From assembly GCA_024639785.1 (NCBI GenBank), contig JAHEGI010000022.1, positions 1 to 64,000 of the forward strand: a stretch of 64,000 nucleotides of DNA, given 5' to 3'. The DNA is from Cryomorphaceae bacterium. GTDB lineage: Bacteria; Bacteroidota; Bacteroidia; Flavobacteriales; Schleiferiaceae. The notes under the pieces are model-generated. The model saw only the letters and a program-made list of their open reading frames with translations. It searched no databases and was not told the DNA's origin. A program made the translations under genes and the position numbers. This document shows, one piece after another, positions 7,455-15,020 of the stretch; the stretch's first letter is position 1; the number at the start of each line of letters is the position of its first letter.

Positions 7455-8633
7455 ATGCGTCCTGACCTTTTTGAACACCCTGATTACTACCTCCTCGATG
7501 AACTGTTGACGGATGAGCACAAGCTCGTACGAGACGCTACTCGTGATTGGGTAAAAAGGGATGTCAGCCCCATTATTGAGGAGTATGCTCAAAACGCGGA
7601 ATTTCCTCAGCAAATTGTCAAAGGTCTCGCAGAAATTGGGGCTTTTGGTCCGTATATCCCTTCAGAATATGGAGGTGCCGGCTTAGACCAAATCAGCTAC
7701 GGTCTGATGATGCAGGAGATTGAGCGTGGCGATAGTGGCGTTCGTTCCACCTGTTCTGTGCAGTCTTCGCTGGTGATGTATCCCATTTACGCTTATGGCA
7801 ATGAGGAGCAACGCATGAAGTATCTGCCCAAATTGGCGAGTGGTGAGTGGCTCGGGAGCTTTGGCTTGACCGAACCAAACTTTGGCTCAAACCCCGGTGG
7901 TATGGTGACCAATTTCAAGGACATGGGCGACCATTACCTGTTGAACGGCGCCAAAATGTGGATTTCTAACGCGCCCTTCTGCCACGTTGCGGTGGTTTGG
8001 GCTAAAAACGAAGAGGGCCGAATCCATGGCCTCATTGTGGAGCGCGGAATGGAAGGTTTCACGACCCCTGAAACGCATAATAAATGGTCCCTCCGAGCCT
8101 CAGCCACGGGTGAGCTGGTCTTTGACAACGTGAAAGTGCCCAAAGAAAATCTCCTTCCCAACAAATCAGGCTTAGGTGCCCCCTTGGGTTGTCTTGATTC
8201 TGCGCGTTTTGGAATCGCTTGGGGCGCCATCGGTGCAGCCATGGATTGCTACGATACGGCTCTTCGGTATTCCAAGGAGCGCATCCAATTTGACAAGCCC
8301 ATCGGCGCGTTTCAGCTCCAGCAGAAAAAACTGGCTGAGATGATCACTGAAATCACCAAGGCGCAATTGCTCACTTTCCGTTTGGGTCAACTTAAGAATG
8401 AAGGGCGCGCTACAACCGCTCAAATTTCTATGGCGAAGCGCAACAATGTGGACATGGCCTTAACCATTGCCCGGGATGCACGTCAAATGCTGGGCGGCAT
8501 GGGCATCACGGGAGACTACCCCATCATGCGACACATGATGAACTTGGAGTCTGTAGTGACCTATGAAGGCACCCATGACATTCACTTGCTCATTACAGGC
8601 ATGGATGTGACGGGAATCCCAGCGTTTAAGTAA
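7455..8633 (+). CDS. gcdH: Acyl-CoA dehydrogenase, glutaryl-CoA dehydrogenase type
   Basis: 392 residues, full length for the family. The FAD-binding segment GSFGLTEPNFGSNPGGM and the C-terminal catalytic-base motif TYEGTHDIH (glutamate) are typical of glutaryl-CoA dehydrogenase, which oxidises and decarboxylates glutaryl-CoA to crotonyl-CoA in lysine and tryptophan breakdown. The substrate call rests on overall resemblance; another acyl-CoA of similar size cannot be excluded from sequence alone. It stands alone with its own promoter and converges on hflX. Confidence 0.88.
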   Translation: MRPDLFEHPDYYLLDELLTDEHKLVRDATRDWVKRDVSPIIEEYAQNAEFPQQIVKGLAEIGAFGPYIPSEYGGAGLDQISYGLMMQEIERGDSGVRSTCSVQSSLVMYPIYAYGNEEQRMKYLPKLASGEWLGSFGLTEPNFGSNPGGMVTNFKDMGDHYLLNGAKMWISNAPFCHVAVVWAKNEEGRIHGLIVERGMEGFTTPETHNKWSLRASATGELVFDNVKVPKENLLPNKSGLGAPLGCLDSARFGIAWGAIGAAMDCYDTALRYSKERIQFDKPIGAFQLQQKKLAEMITEITKAQLLTFRLGQLKNEGRATTAQISMAKRNNVDMALTIARDARQMLGGMGITGDYPIMRHMMNLESVVTYEGTHDIHLLITGMDVTGIPAFK

Positions 8634-8670
8634 AAGGCGTACGGATGCGGGCTTCTCCCAAGCTTTGCAG

Positions 8671-8767
8671 GTTCGTTTGTTGGTTCGTTCGCTCGTTTGA
8701 TGGCGTGATTTGAGTATCACACGTGAGCCTACATGTCGCATTCTGACGAACGCACCAACGAACAGAC
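8671..8767. repeat. Imperfect inverted repeat between convergent gcdH and hflX
   Basis: Arms 8671-8691 and 8747-8767 pair at 17 of 21 positions (GTTCG...GTTGG...GTTCG type sequence) and a small GTGAT/ATCAC hairpin sits in the middle. It lies in the 152-nt gap between two converging genes, so a bidirectional transcription stop is the simplest explanation, but there is no T run. Confidence 0.4.
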
Positions 8768-8785
8768 TGACGGCGAGAAGAGCCT

Positions 8786-9961
8786 CTAGTACAAGAAGGT
8801 ATCAAAGGGGAACCGCGCCGCGTGCAGCGTGGCTACGGCGCGATAAATCGACTCCCGCAAGGAGTCAAAGTTGTCTTTATTCGTTGCGGAAATAAAGACG
8901 CATTGGCCGCCAAGTTCCTTGATCCATCGGTTTTGGACATCTTCAATCCGTCCTAAATGGCCGTCCTCATCCTTTTCGGGCATCCAAGCATCGACTTTGT
9001 TGAAGATGACCAAGATGGGCTTCTCGTGCGCGCCCAGCTCAGTTAAAATCTGGTTTACAGAAGCCATGTGATCCTCATAAGATTCATGAGCGATATCGAC
9101 CACATGAAAGAGAATGTCGGATTCGCGAACCTCATCTAGCGTTGATTTGAAAGACTCAACAAGTTGCGTGGGAAGCTTGCGAATGAAACCAACTGTATCG
9201 GTGAGCAGAAAAGGCAAGTTCCCGATTACGATTTTGCGCACCGTGGTATCCAAGGTGGCGAAGAGTTTATTCTCTGCGAGGACTTCAGTTTTCCCTAAAG
9301 CATTCATTAAGGTGGACTTGCCCACATTCGTGTAGCCTACCAGGGAAGCACGAATAAGCGTACCGCGGTTGCCTCGTTGGGTCGCCATTTGGCGGTCAAT
9401 TTTGACCAACTTTTCGCGAAGTAGCGCTATTTTTTGCTTAATGATCCGGCGGTCGGTTTCGATCTGCGTTTCCCCGGGCCCGCGCATGCCGATGCCTCCT
9501 TTTTGGCGCTCAAGGTGTGTCCACATGCGAGTCAATCGCGGCAGGAGGTATTCGTATTGAGCCAATTCAACCTGCGTACGTGCATAGGAAGTTTGGGCGC
9601 GCGCTGCGAAAATGTCAAGGATCAAATTGGTCCGATCCATGACCTTTATTTCTAACAAGCGCTCGATGTTCTTTAGTTGTGAGGGGGAGAGTTCATCGTC
9701 GAAGATGGCGAGATCAATGCGCTCATCTTCGATGTATGCTTTGATTTCCTCCATCTTTCCGCTCCCTAAAAAGGTGCTCGAATCTGGACGATCCAATTTT
9801 TGGGTAAATACCGCCAAAGTTTCTGCCCCCGCCGTAAAGGCTAGGAAACGTAGCTCTTCTAAATATTCTTCGCTTTTAGCCTCCGGCTGCTCTCGGGTGA
9901 TGGCACCAATTAAAATACATCGCTCGGCTTGGCTCGGACGAGCGGAATCTCTTTCTAGCAT
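8786..9961 (-). CDS. hflX: GTPase HflX
   Basis: 391 residues. The N-terminal HflX domain carries FLGSGKMEEI and the glycine-rich linker GGIGMRGPGETQIETDRR (about residues 165-182). The GTPase domain follows with GYTNVGKST, DTVGF and NKVD. HflX splits 70S ribosomes, particularly stalled ones after stress. The start lies 9 nt after the stop of the small membrane protein gene, so the two are probably cotranscribed. Confidence 0.96.
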   Translation of the reverse strand: MLERDSARPSQAERCILIGAITREQPEAKSEEYLEELRFLAFTAGAETLAVFTQKLDRPDSSTFLGSGKMEEIKAYIEDERIDLAIFDDELSPSQLKNIERLLEIKVMDRTNLILDIFAARAQTSYARTQVELAQYEYLLPRLTRMWTHLERQKGGIGMRGPGETQIETDRRIIKQKIALLREKLVKIDRQMATQRGNRGTLIRASLVGYTNVGKSTLMNALGKTEVLAENKLFATLDTTVRKIVIGNLPFLLTDTVGFIRKLPTQLVESFKSTLDEVRESDILFHVVDIAHESYEDHMASVNQILTELGAHEKPILVIFNKVDAWMPEKDEDGHLGRIEDVQNRWIKELGGQCVFISATNKDNFDSLRESIYRAVATLHAARFPFDTFLY

Positions 9962-9970
9962 CGGAACTGC

Positions 9971-10408
9971 TTAGAAGAGACGCTCCCAAGGAATGCGCGA
10001 AAGGATGAGGAGCAAGCCAAGGCCAAAGAAAACGAGTACGGCTTTGTCCTCCGAGGCGCTCGAAGTGGCTTTTTTGAATTTACTGTTGCCAATCGTAATC
10101 AAAACAATACCGGCAATGTTGGCGGAAATATGCTCCACCGCAAACCAACGGAGATCCGCATTTTTCATGACCTCGGCCGTGTTGCTGGTCAACTGCTCAA
10201 ACCAAGGGCCCACAAAGTAGAGACCAAGGCCAATGAGAAGTTGCGTGTGCCCGGCAATGAGGCTTAATTTGGACATAAATGTCATCCAAGTACCGTGCTG
10301 GTCTTTTCCAGAAAGACGGCGGTATAGAGCAAGTAGCACAAGGCCTAAGGTGCCTAACAAAAAGAGGTAAGCAACGAGTCTGTGGGTGTGAAGTAATCCT
10401 GTATACAC
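9971..10408 (-). CDS. Four-helix membrane protein of the Bacteroidota 'cytochrome B' family
   Basis: 145 residues from a GTG start, chosen because a perfect -7 element ends 25 nt upstream and longer in-frame starts would cross it. Four hydrophobic segments are visible (residues about 8-28, 45-65, 82-102 and 122-140), with HTHR near the first, GHTQLLIGLGLYF in the second and EHISANIAGIVLITIG in the third; the conserved histidines could bind haem, but no cofactor can be shown. It matches a family commonly annotated 'cytochrome B' in this phylum without biochemical evidence. It precedes hflX by 9 nt. Confidence 0.7.
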   Translation of the reverse strand: MYTGLLHTHRLVAYLFLLGTLGLVLLALYRRLSGKDQHGTWMTFMSKLSLIAGHTQLLIGLGLYFVGPWFEQLTSNTAEVMKNADLRWFAVEHISANIAGIVLITIGNSKFKKATSSASEDKAVLVFFGLGLLLILSRIPWERLF

Positions 10409-10433
10409 GATTAAAATGCGTTTAGTCCGAATC

Positions 10434-10441
10434 CAAAGGTA
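10434..10441 (-). promoter_or_regulatory. -7 promoter element of the membrane protein-hflX operon
   Basis: TACCTTTG on the minus strand. It is back to back with the maeB promoter about 20 nt away, so the divergent genes may share control. Confidence 0.6.
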
Positions 10442-10461
10442 GTTCAATAAAAAATCGTCCC

Positions 10462-10469
10462 CACCTTTG
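10462..10469 (+). promoter_or_regulatory. -7 promoter element of maeB
   Basis: CACCTTTG, one mismatch to TAnnTTTG, ending 21 nt before the maeB ATG. Confidence 0.5.
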
Positions 10470-10490
10470 TGATTGATAAAGCAGTATCCC

Positions 10491-12779
10491 ATGGCGAAGA
10501 AAAATGCCCCCATACGCAAGCGCGACATCTTAGAGTACCACGAAGGAACCCGTCCTGGAAAGGTGGAGGTCATACCGACCAAACCATCGAATTCACAGCG
10601 CGATCTGAGTATTGCGTATTCACCCGGAGTGGCAGAGCCCTGCTTGGAAATTGCAGCAAACCCATCCGATGCCTACCGGTACACGGCGAAGGGAAATTTG
10701 GTGGCGGTGATTACCAATGGTACCGCCGTTTTAGGCCTTGGAGATATTGGTCCTTTGGCTTCGAAGCCGGTCATGGAGGGCAAGGGTGTACTCTTCAAAA
10801 TCTTTGCTGACATCGATGTTTTTGACCTAGAATTGGATACGAAGGATCCCGAAAAGTTCATCGAAACGGTCAAAATTCTTGCGCCAACTTTTGGAGGAAT
10901 TAACCTCGAAGATATTAGTGCGCCTGAGTGCTTTGAAATTGAGCAACGCCTACGTGAAGAGCTGGATATCCCCATCATGCATGATGATCAGCATGGAACG
11001 GCCATTATCACCGGTGCAGCGTTGTTAAATGCCCTGGAAATTGTCGGAAAGGACATTTCAAAAGTGAACGTAGTATTCAATGGTGCGGGAGCGAGCGCTA
11101 TTTCCTGTGCTACACTGTACTTAGCCTTAGGGGTTCTGCCAGAAAATCTCTTGATGTGCGACTCTAAAGGGGTCATTCATTCAGAACGAACGGGTTTAAC
11201 CCATGAAAAATTGGGCTTTGCTCGACAGACCCCTTTGCGTGAGTTATCGGAGGCGATCGCTGGAGCAGATGTCTTTGTGGGTCTTTCTAAAGGGAACATT
11301 TTGACTCCTGAAATGATCTTGACGATGGCCAAAGACCCTGTGGTTTTTGCCCTAGCAAATCCAGACCCGGAAATTCAATACGAACTGGCCAAATCTACCC
11401 GGGAGGACTTGATTATGGCAACGGGTCGGAGCGATAATCCGAATCAGGTGAATAACGTACTTGGATTCCCTTACATCTTCCGCGGTGCGCTGGATGTCCA
11501 CGCGACCCAGATCAATGAGGCAATGAAGTTGGCTGCCGTTCGCGCCATTGCGGAATTGGCCAAAGAGCCCGTTCCAGAAATTGTCAACCTCGCTTACGGC
11601 AGCAGAAACCTGACTTTTGGGGCGGATTACATCATTCCTAAGCCCTTTGATCCGCGCTTGATCTACACGGTATCCTCAGCAGTCGCCAAGGCGGCCATGG
11701 AATCGGGCGTCGCAAAGACCTCGATTGCCAATTGGGATGCCTACGAAGAAGAACTCCGCAGCCGTCTAGGTCGGGATGACAAATTCATCCGATTGGTCAT
11801 GGAAAAAGCCAAGACCAACCCAAAGCGTGTGGTTTTCAATGAAGCAGACAATTACAAAGTGCTTAAAGCCGCCCAAATCGTGTTGGAAGAGGGGATTGCA
11901 GAACCAATTCTCTTGGGAGATGCGACACGCATTCAAGCCCTAAATGAAGAATATTCCTTGGGACTAGAGGACGTGCAAGTCATCGACGTAAAATCCTTCC
12001 ACGTGCCACGCATTGCGGAATATGCCGATGTGTATTACAAATGGCGTCAGCGCAAAGGGGTTGGAGTGGATGAAGCTCGCCGAAATATGCGCAACCGTGA
12101 TTACTATGGCCCTATGATGGTCCGCATGGGCGATGCCGACGCGTATCTCACGGGTTCCATGGTCAAATACCCTCGTGCGGTCAAGCCCGTCCTCGAAATT
12201 CTTGGCCCCAAGGATCACTCCAGAACGGTAGCCGGAGTCTATGTGATGCTCACAAAGCGCGGGCCGCGCTTCTTTGCGGATACCACGATGAATCAGGATC
12301 CCTCGGCGGAGCGTGTGGCACAAATTGCCTGCGAAGCCGCCGCCATGGTCCGACGTATGAACCTTGAGCCGCGGGTTGCTCTGCTGAGTTATTCCAACTT
12401 TGGATCATCTGCGGAAGGCAAGACGCCGCGCAAAATGCGTGAAGCGCTTAAGCTCATTCGCGAGCGCGAGCCGGGCCTCATTGCGGATGGGGAAATGCAG
12501 GCCAATTTTGCCGTGGACAATAGCTTGTTGAATGAGCAATTCCCCTTTAGTGATCTGGTTGGAAAAGAGCCGAACATCTTTGTTTTCCCCGGATTGAGCT
12601 CTGCCAATATTTCCTATAAACTCCTCCAATCCATGGGTAGCATGGAAGCGGTGGGGCCCTTGCTCATCGGATTAAGCTATCCTGCCCACGTGCTCCAACT
12701 AGGATCCAGCGTTCGTGAGATAGTCAATGCGGCTGCTATGGCTGTGATCGATGCACAGTCGCGGGAGGTAGTTGACTAA
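10491..12779 (+). CDS. maeB: NADP-dependent malic enzyme with phosphotransacetylase-like domain
   Basis: 762 residues in the MaeB two-part layout. Residues about 20-165 are the malic domain (YSPGVAEPC, AVLGLGDIGP, HDDQHGTA), about 165-420 the NAD(P)-binding domain (VFNGAGASA), and about 430-762 a phosphate acetyl/butyryltransferase-like domain (VVFNEADNYKVLKAA). It decarboxylates malate to pyruvate with reduction of NADP+; the second domain is thought to be regulatory in homologues. The ATG at 10491 (MAKKNAPIRK) is preferred to one 18 nt upstream because of promoter spacing. The last 44 nt overlap the end of the convergent MFS gene. Confidence 0.95.
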   Translation: MAKKNAPIRKRDILEYHEGTRPGKVEVIPTKPSNSQRDLSIAYSPGVAEPCLEIAANPSDAYRYTAKGNLVAVITNGTAVLGLGDIGPLASKPVMEGKGVLFKIFADIDVFDLELDTKDPEKFIETVKILAPTFGGINLEDISAPECFEIEQRLREELDIPIMHDDQHGTAIITGAALLNALEIVGKDISKVNVVFNGAGASAISCATLYLALGVLPENLLMCDSKGVIHSERTGLTHEKLGFARQTPLRELSEAIAGADVFVGLSKGNILTPEMILTMAKDPVVFALANPDPEIQYELAKSTREDLIMATGRSDNPNQVNNVLGFPYIFRGALDVHATQINEAMKLAAVRAIAELAKEPVPEIVNLAYGSRNLTFGADYIIPKPFDPRLIYTVSSAVAKAAMESGVAKTSIANWDAYEEELRSRLGRDDKFIRLVMEKAKTNPKRVVFNEADNYKVLKAAQIVLEEGIAEPILLGDATRIQALNEEYSLGLEDVQVIDVKSFHVPRIAEYADVYYKWRQRKGVGVDEARRNMRNRDYYGPMMVRMGDADAYLTGSMVKYPRAVKPVLEILGPKDHSRTVAGVYVMLTKRGPRFFADTTMNQDPSAERVAQIACEAAAMVRRMNLEPRVALLSYSNFGSSAEGKTPRKMREALKLIREREPGLIADGEMQANFAVDNSLLNEQFPFSDLVGKEPNIFVFPGLSSANISYKLLQSMGSMEAVGPLLIGLSYPAHVLQLGSSVREIVNAAAMAVIDAQSREVVD

Positions 12780-13953
12780 ATCCAATCGCTGCGACCAAGG
12801 CGATTCCGACACATAGCCACCAAAGCGCTGGGAATCCCTCGCTGGCAATCATTTTCGTGCCAATAATCGGGGCGAGGATGTGACCCAGGGCATAGGTAGC
12901 AGCATACATGCCCAGATAGCGGCCACGGGAGGCGTCTCCCGCGCGCAAGGTGATCCATGAGATCATAAACGGCATAGCCAAGATCTCGGCAATGCTCAAA
13001 ATCCCCATGGAGAGAAATAGATTTGGCAGGCCATCCAAAAGATTAAGACTGGCAAAAGAGAGGGCTAATATCACACAGCCCAAGGCAATGGCGAAGCGGG
13101 GTTTGATGCGGTTTTGGGCCCAGTTCACGAAGACCATTTCACATCCCACCACAAGGACGCCATTCGCGCCTAGTAAGAGGCCAATCATTTCTTCTGACAA
13201 ATAGTATTCGTTCCGATAGTACAGAGGGAGAGAGGCGACTAACTGGAAAAAAACAATGGCAAAGAGTAACACGAGGGCCGAAAAGGCTAAGGCGCTCCGA
13301 TCTCGAAACGGAGAATTCCCCTTGGGTTTTGCTTCTCGCGCCTGACGGGGTTGTCGCTTGCGGAAATAGGCTGTAAACAGAATACCTGCACCAAAACAGG
13401 TTAAAGCATCCGCCCAAAAGAGACCTTGATAATTCAATGCAGCGATTAAACCTGCCGCAGCTGGGCCTAAAGAAAAGCCCAAATTGATGGCCATCCGATT
13501 CAAGCTAAAGGCCTTGGTGACATTCTCAGGTTTGGCATATTCAAATACGGCTGCGGAATTAGCCGGGCGGACCATATCGGCAACGGCCGTCAACAAGAAC
13601 ACGCCTAAGCAAAGTAGCCAGAAGGATGAGATGAATGAGAGCCCCAGGAATAGGATGCTCCCCCCGAACAAGGCAAAACTCTGAACGCGATAACTTCCAA
13701 TGCGGTCCGTCCAATACCCTCCGTTGAAGGCGCCGAGCATGGACCCTGCGCCAAAGCAAGCCATCACATAGCCCGTATCTTCCAAGGTGAACCCCAGCCC
13801 TTCAGTCAAATACAAACTAAGGAAGGGGAGGACCATGGTGCCAGCCCGATTAATCAACATGACCGTGGCCAAAATCCAGGCCTCGGGAGAAAGTCCACTA
13901 AAGGCTGCTTTGTACCCGCGCAAGGCGGCATGAATGGGGTTCTGGATGGGCAT
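12736..13953 (-). CDS. MFS transporter (drug/sugar efflux type, substrate unknown)
   Basis: 405 residues with about twelve hydrophobic segments. The first loop carries GGYWTDRIGSYRV, a variant of the MFS motif GxxxDrxGrr between helices 2 and 3. It resembles MFS family efflux proteins but the substrate cannot be inferred. The ATG at 13953 was chosen because a perfect -7 element lies 7 nt upstream. Its 3' end runs 44 nt into the convergent maeB. Confidence 0.85.
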   Translation of the reverse strand: MPIQNPIHAALRGYKAAFSGLSPEAWILATVMLINRAGTMVLPFLSLYLTEGLGFTLEDTGYVMACFGAGSMLGAFNGGYWTDRIGSYRVQSFALFGGSILFLGLSFISSFWLLCLGVFLLTAVADMVRPANSAAVFEYAKPENVTKAFSLNRMAINLGFSLGPAAAGLIAALNYQGLFWADALTCFGAGILFTAYFRKRQPRQAREAKPKGNSPFRDRSALAFSALVLLFAIVFFQLVASLPLYYRNEYYLSEEMIGLLLGANGVLVVGCEMVFVNWAQNRIKPRFAIALGCVILALSFASLNLLDGLPNLFLSMGILSIAEILAMPFMISWITLRAGDASRGRYLGMYAATYALGHILAPIIGTKMIASEGFPALWWLCVGIALVAAIGFSQLPPATVHRSQP

Positions 13954-13960
13954 GTGTTCG

Positions 13961-13968
13961 CAAAGGTA
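13961..13968 (-). promoter_or_regulatory. -7 promoter element of the MFS gene
   Basis: TACCTTTG on the minus strand, ending 7 nt before the ATG; the message would be nearly leaderless. Confidence 0.6.
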
Positions 13969-14007
13969 TCTACGAAAAGCCATGGAGCTTTCCCTATCTT
14001 CACGCCT

Positions 14008-14562
14008 ATGAAGCGCTTTCTCTCTATTCTGCTGCTAGGCCTTGGCTTTACTGCTTTTGGGCAGAATGATCCGGAGTTTTTGCAAGGTTTTGGGTACGAT
14101 TATTCTATTGGCGTCCCTCGAAATGCCTCCGGTCAATTGTTCATCGGAAATGGGATTGGCTATGTGCCCCGCTATGTCAAGCCCTTCAGTGAAAACATGA
14201 GTTACGGCCTATCCTTGCCTGTCGGAGCCACCTTTGTACAATCCATGGTTTCTGGTGCGGGGGCTTTAGGAGTGAACTACGCCTTGTGCGCAGAAATTCA
14301 TGCAGGGATGGGGTCGACGCGAAGGAGCACGAAGCTTCTTGGTGCATTCTTTGGACTGGGAGTGGGAAGCTATGACCTCTATTACTTTGATGTCAATGGA
14401 ACCTTCAGAGATAGCCATTATGGACCCTATGTTCAGGCAGGATTCCGGCTTCCTTATTATGGCCAAGATTTAACGGTCGTAATTTCAAATTGGCGGGGCA
14501 TGAATCCGTCCAATGGAAAAACGCAAGTATTTTCCCTTAAGTTGATTTACGAGTTCTTCTAG
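14008..14562 (+). CDS. Outer-membrane-type hypothetical protein
   Basis: 184 residues with a signal peptide (MKRFLSILLLGLGFTAFGQ). The mature part has alternating aromatic and glycine-rich strands (YGLSLPVGATFVQ, FFGLGVGSYDLYYF, GPYVQAGFRLPYYG) and ends in an aromatic residue (LIYEFF), as expected for a small eight-stranded outer-membrane barrel. I do not recognise a specific family. The start at 14008 fits a TATCTTCA element at 13995-14002. Its TAG stop interleaves with that of yqeY on the other strand in a shared CTAG. Confidence 0.65.
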   Translation: MKRFLSILLLGLGFTAFGQNDPEFLQGFGYDYSIGVPRNASGQLFIGNGIGYVPRYVKPFSENMSYGLSLPVGATFVQSMVSGAGALGVNYALCAEIHAGMGSTRRSTKLLGAFFGLGVGSYDLYYFDVNGTFRDSHYGPYVQAGFRLPYYGQDLTVVISNWRGMNPSNGKTQVFSLKLIYEFF

Positions 14563-15020
14563 CTATTCAATAGCTTTTTAACCGCTTCAGCCACTGCTTT
14601 GCCTTCCGCTTTTCCTGCCATGGCTTTGCTACAGATTCCCATGGCTTTTCCAAAATCACCAGGGCCACTGGCACCTACTTGGGCGATCAATGGACGCAAT
14701 GCGTCCTCTAGCGCCTGACCCTCGAGCATTTCTGGGAGATAGCTTGCGATGACGGCGAGCTGCTCTTCCTCTACACCCGCCAAATCTCCACGATTCTGCT
14801 GGTGGTATATGTCAGCTGACTCCTGCCGCTGCTTTTTGAGGCGCTGCAATACCGCAACCACTTGGGCATCGGTCAAACTTCCGTGATTGCCTGCATTGGA
14901 CTTTTCCATGGTCAATGCGGTTCGGATGGAACGAATAGCTTCCAAACGAATGGTGGCTTTCGCGCGCATGGCCTCTTTGAGGTCATGGCTGAGTTGCTGG
15001 TCTAAAGCGTCAATCGACAT
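14559..15020 (-). CDS. yqeY: GatB/YqeY domain protein
   Basis: 153 residues, the full YqeY length ([21 protein letters not shown] ... KKLLNS). The all-helical YqeY fold resembles the tRNA-binding tail of GatB, and a role in tRNA-dependent amidation or tRNA binding has been suggested but not proven. It overlaps the 3' end of ftsZ by 11 nt, which is the usual position in the Bacteroidota dcw cluster and implies coupled translation. Confidence 0.93.
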   Translation of the reverse strand: MSIDALDQQLSHDLKEAMRAKATIRLEAIRSIRTALTMEKSNAGNHGSLTDAQVVAVLQRLKKQRQESADIYHQQNRGDLAGVEEEQLAVIASYLPEMLEGQALEDALRPLIAQVGASGPGDFGKAMGICSKAMAGKAEGKAVAEAVKKLLNS

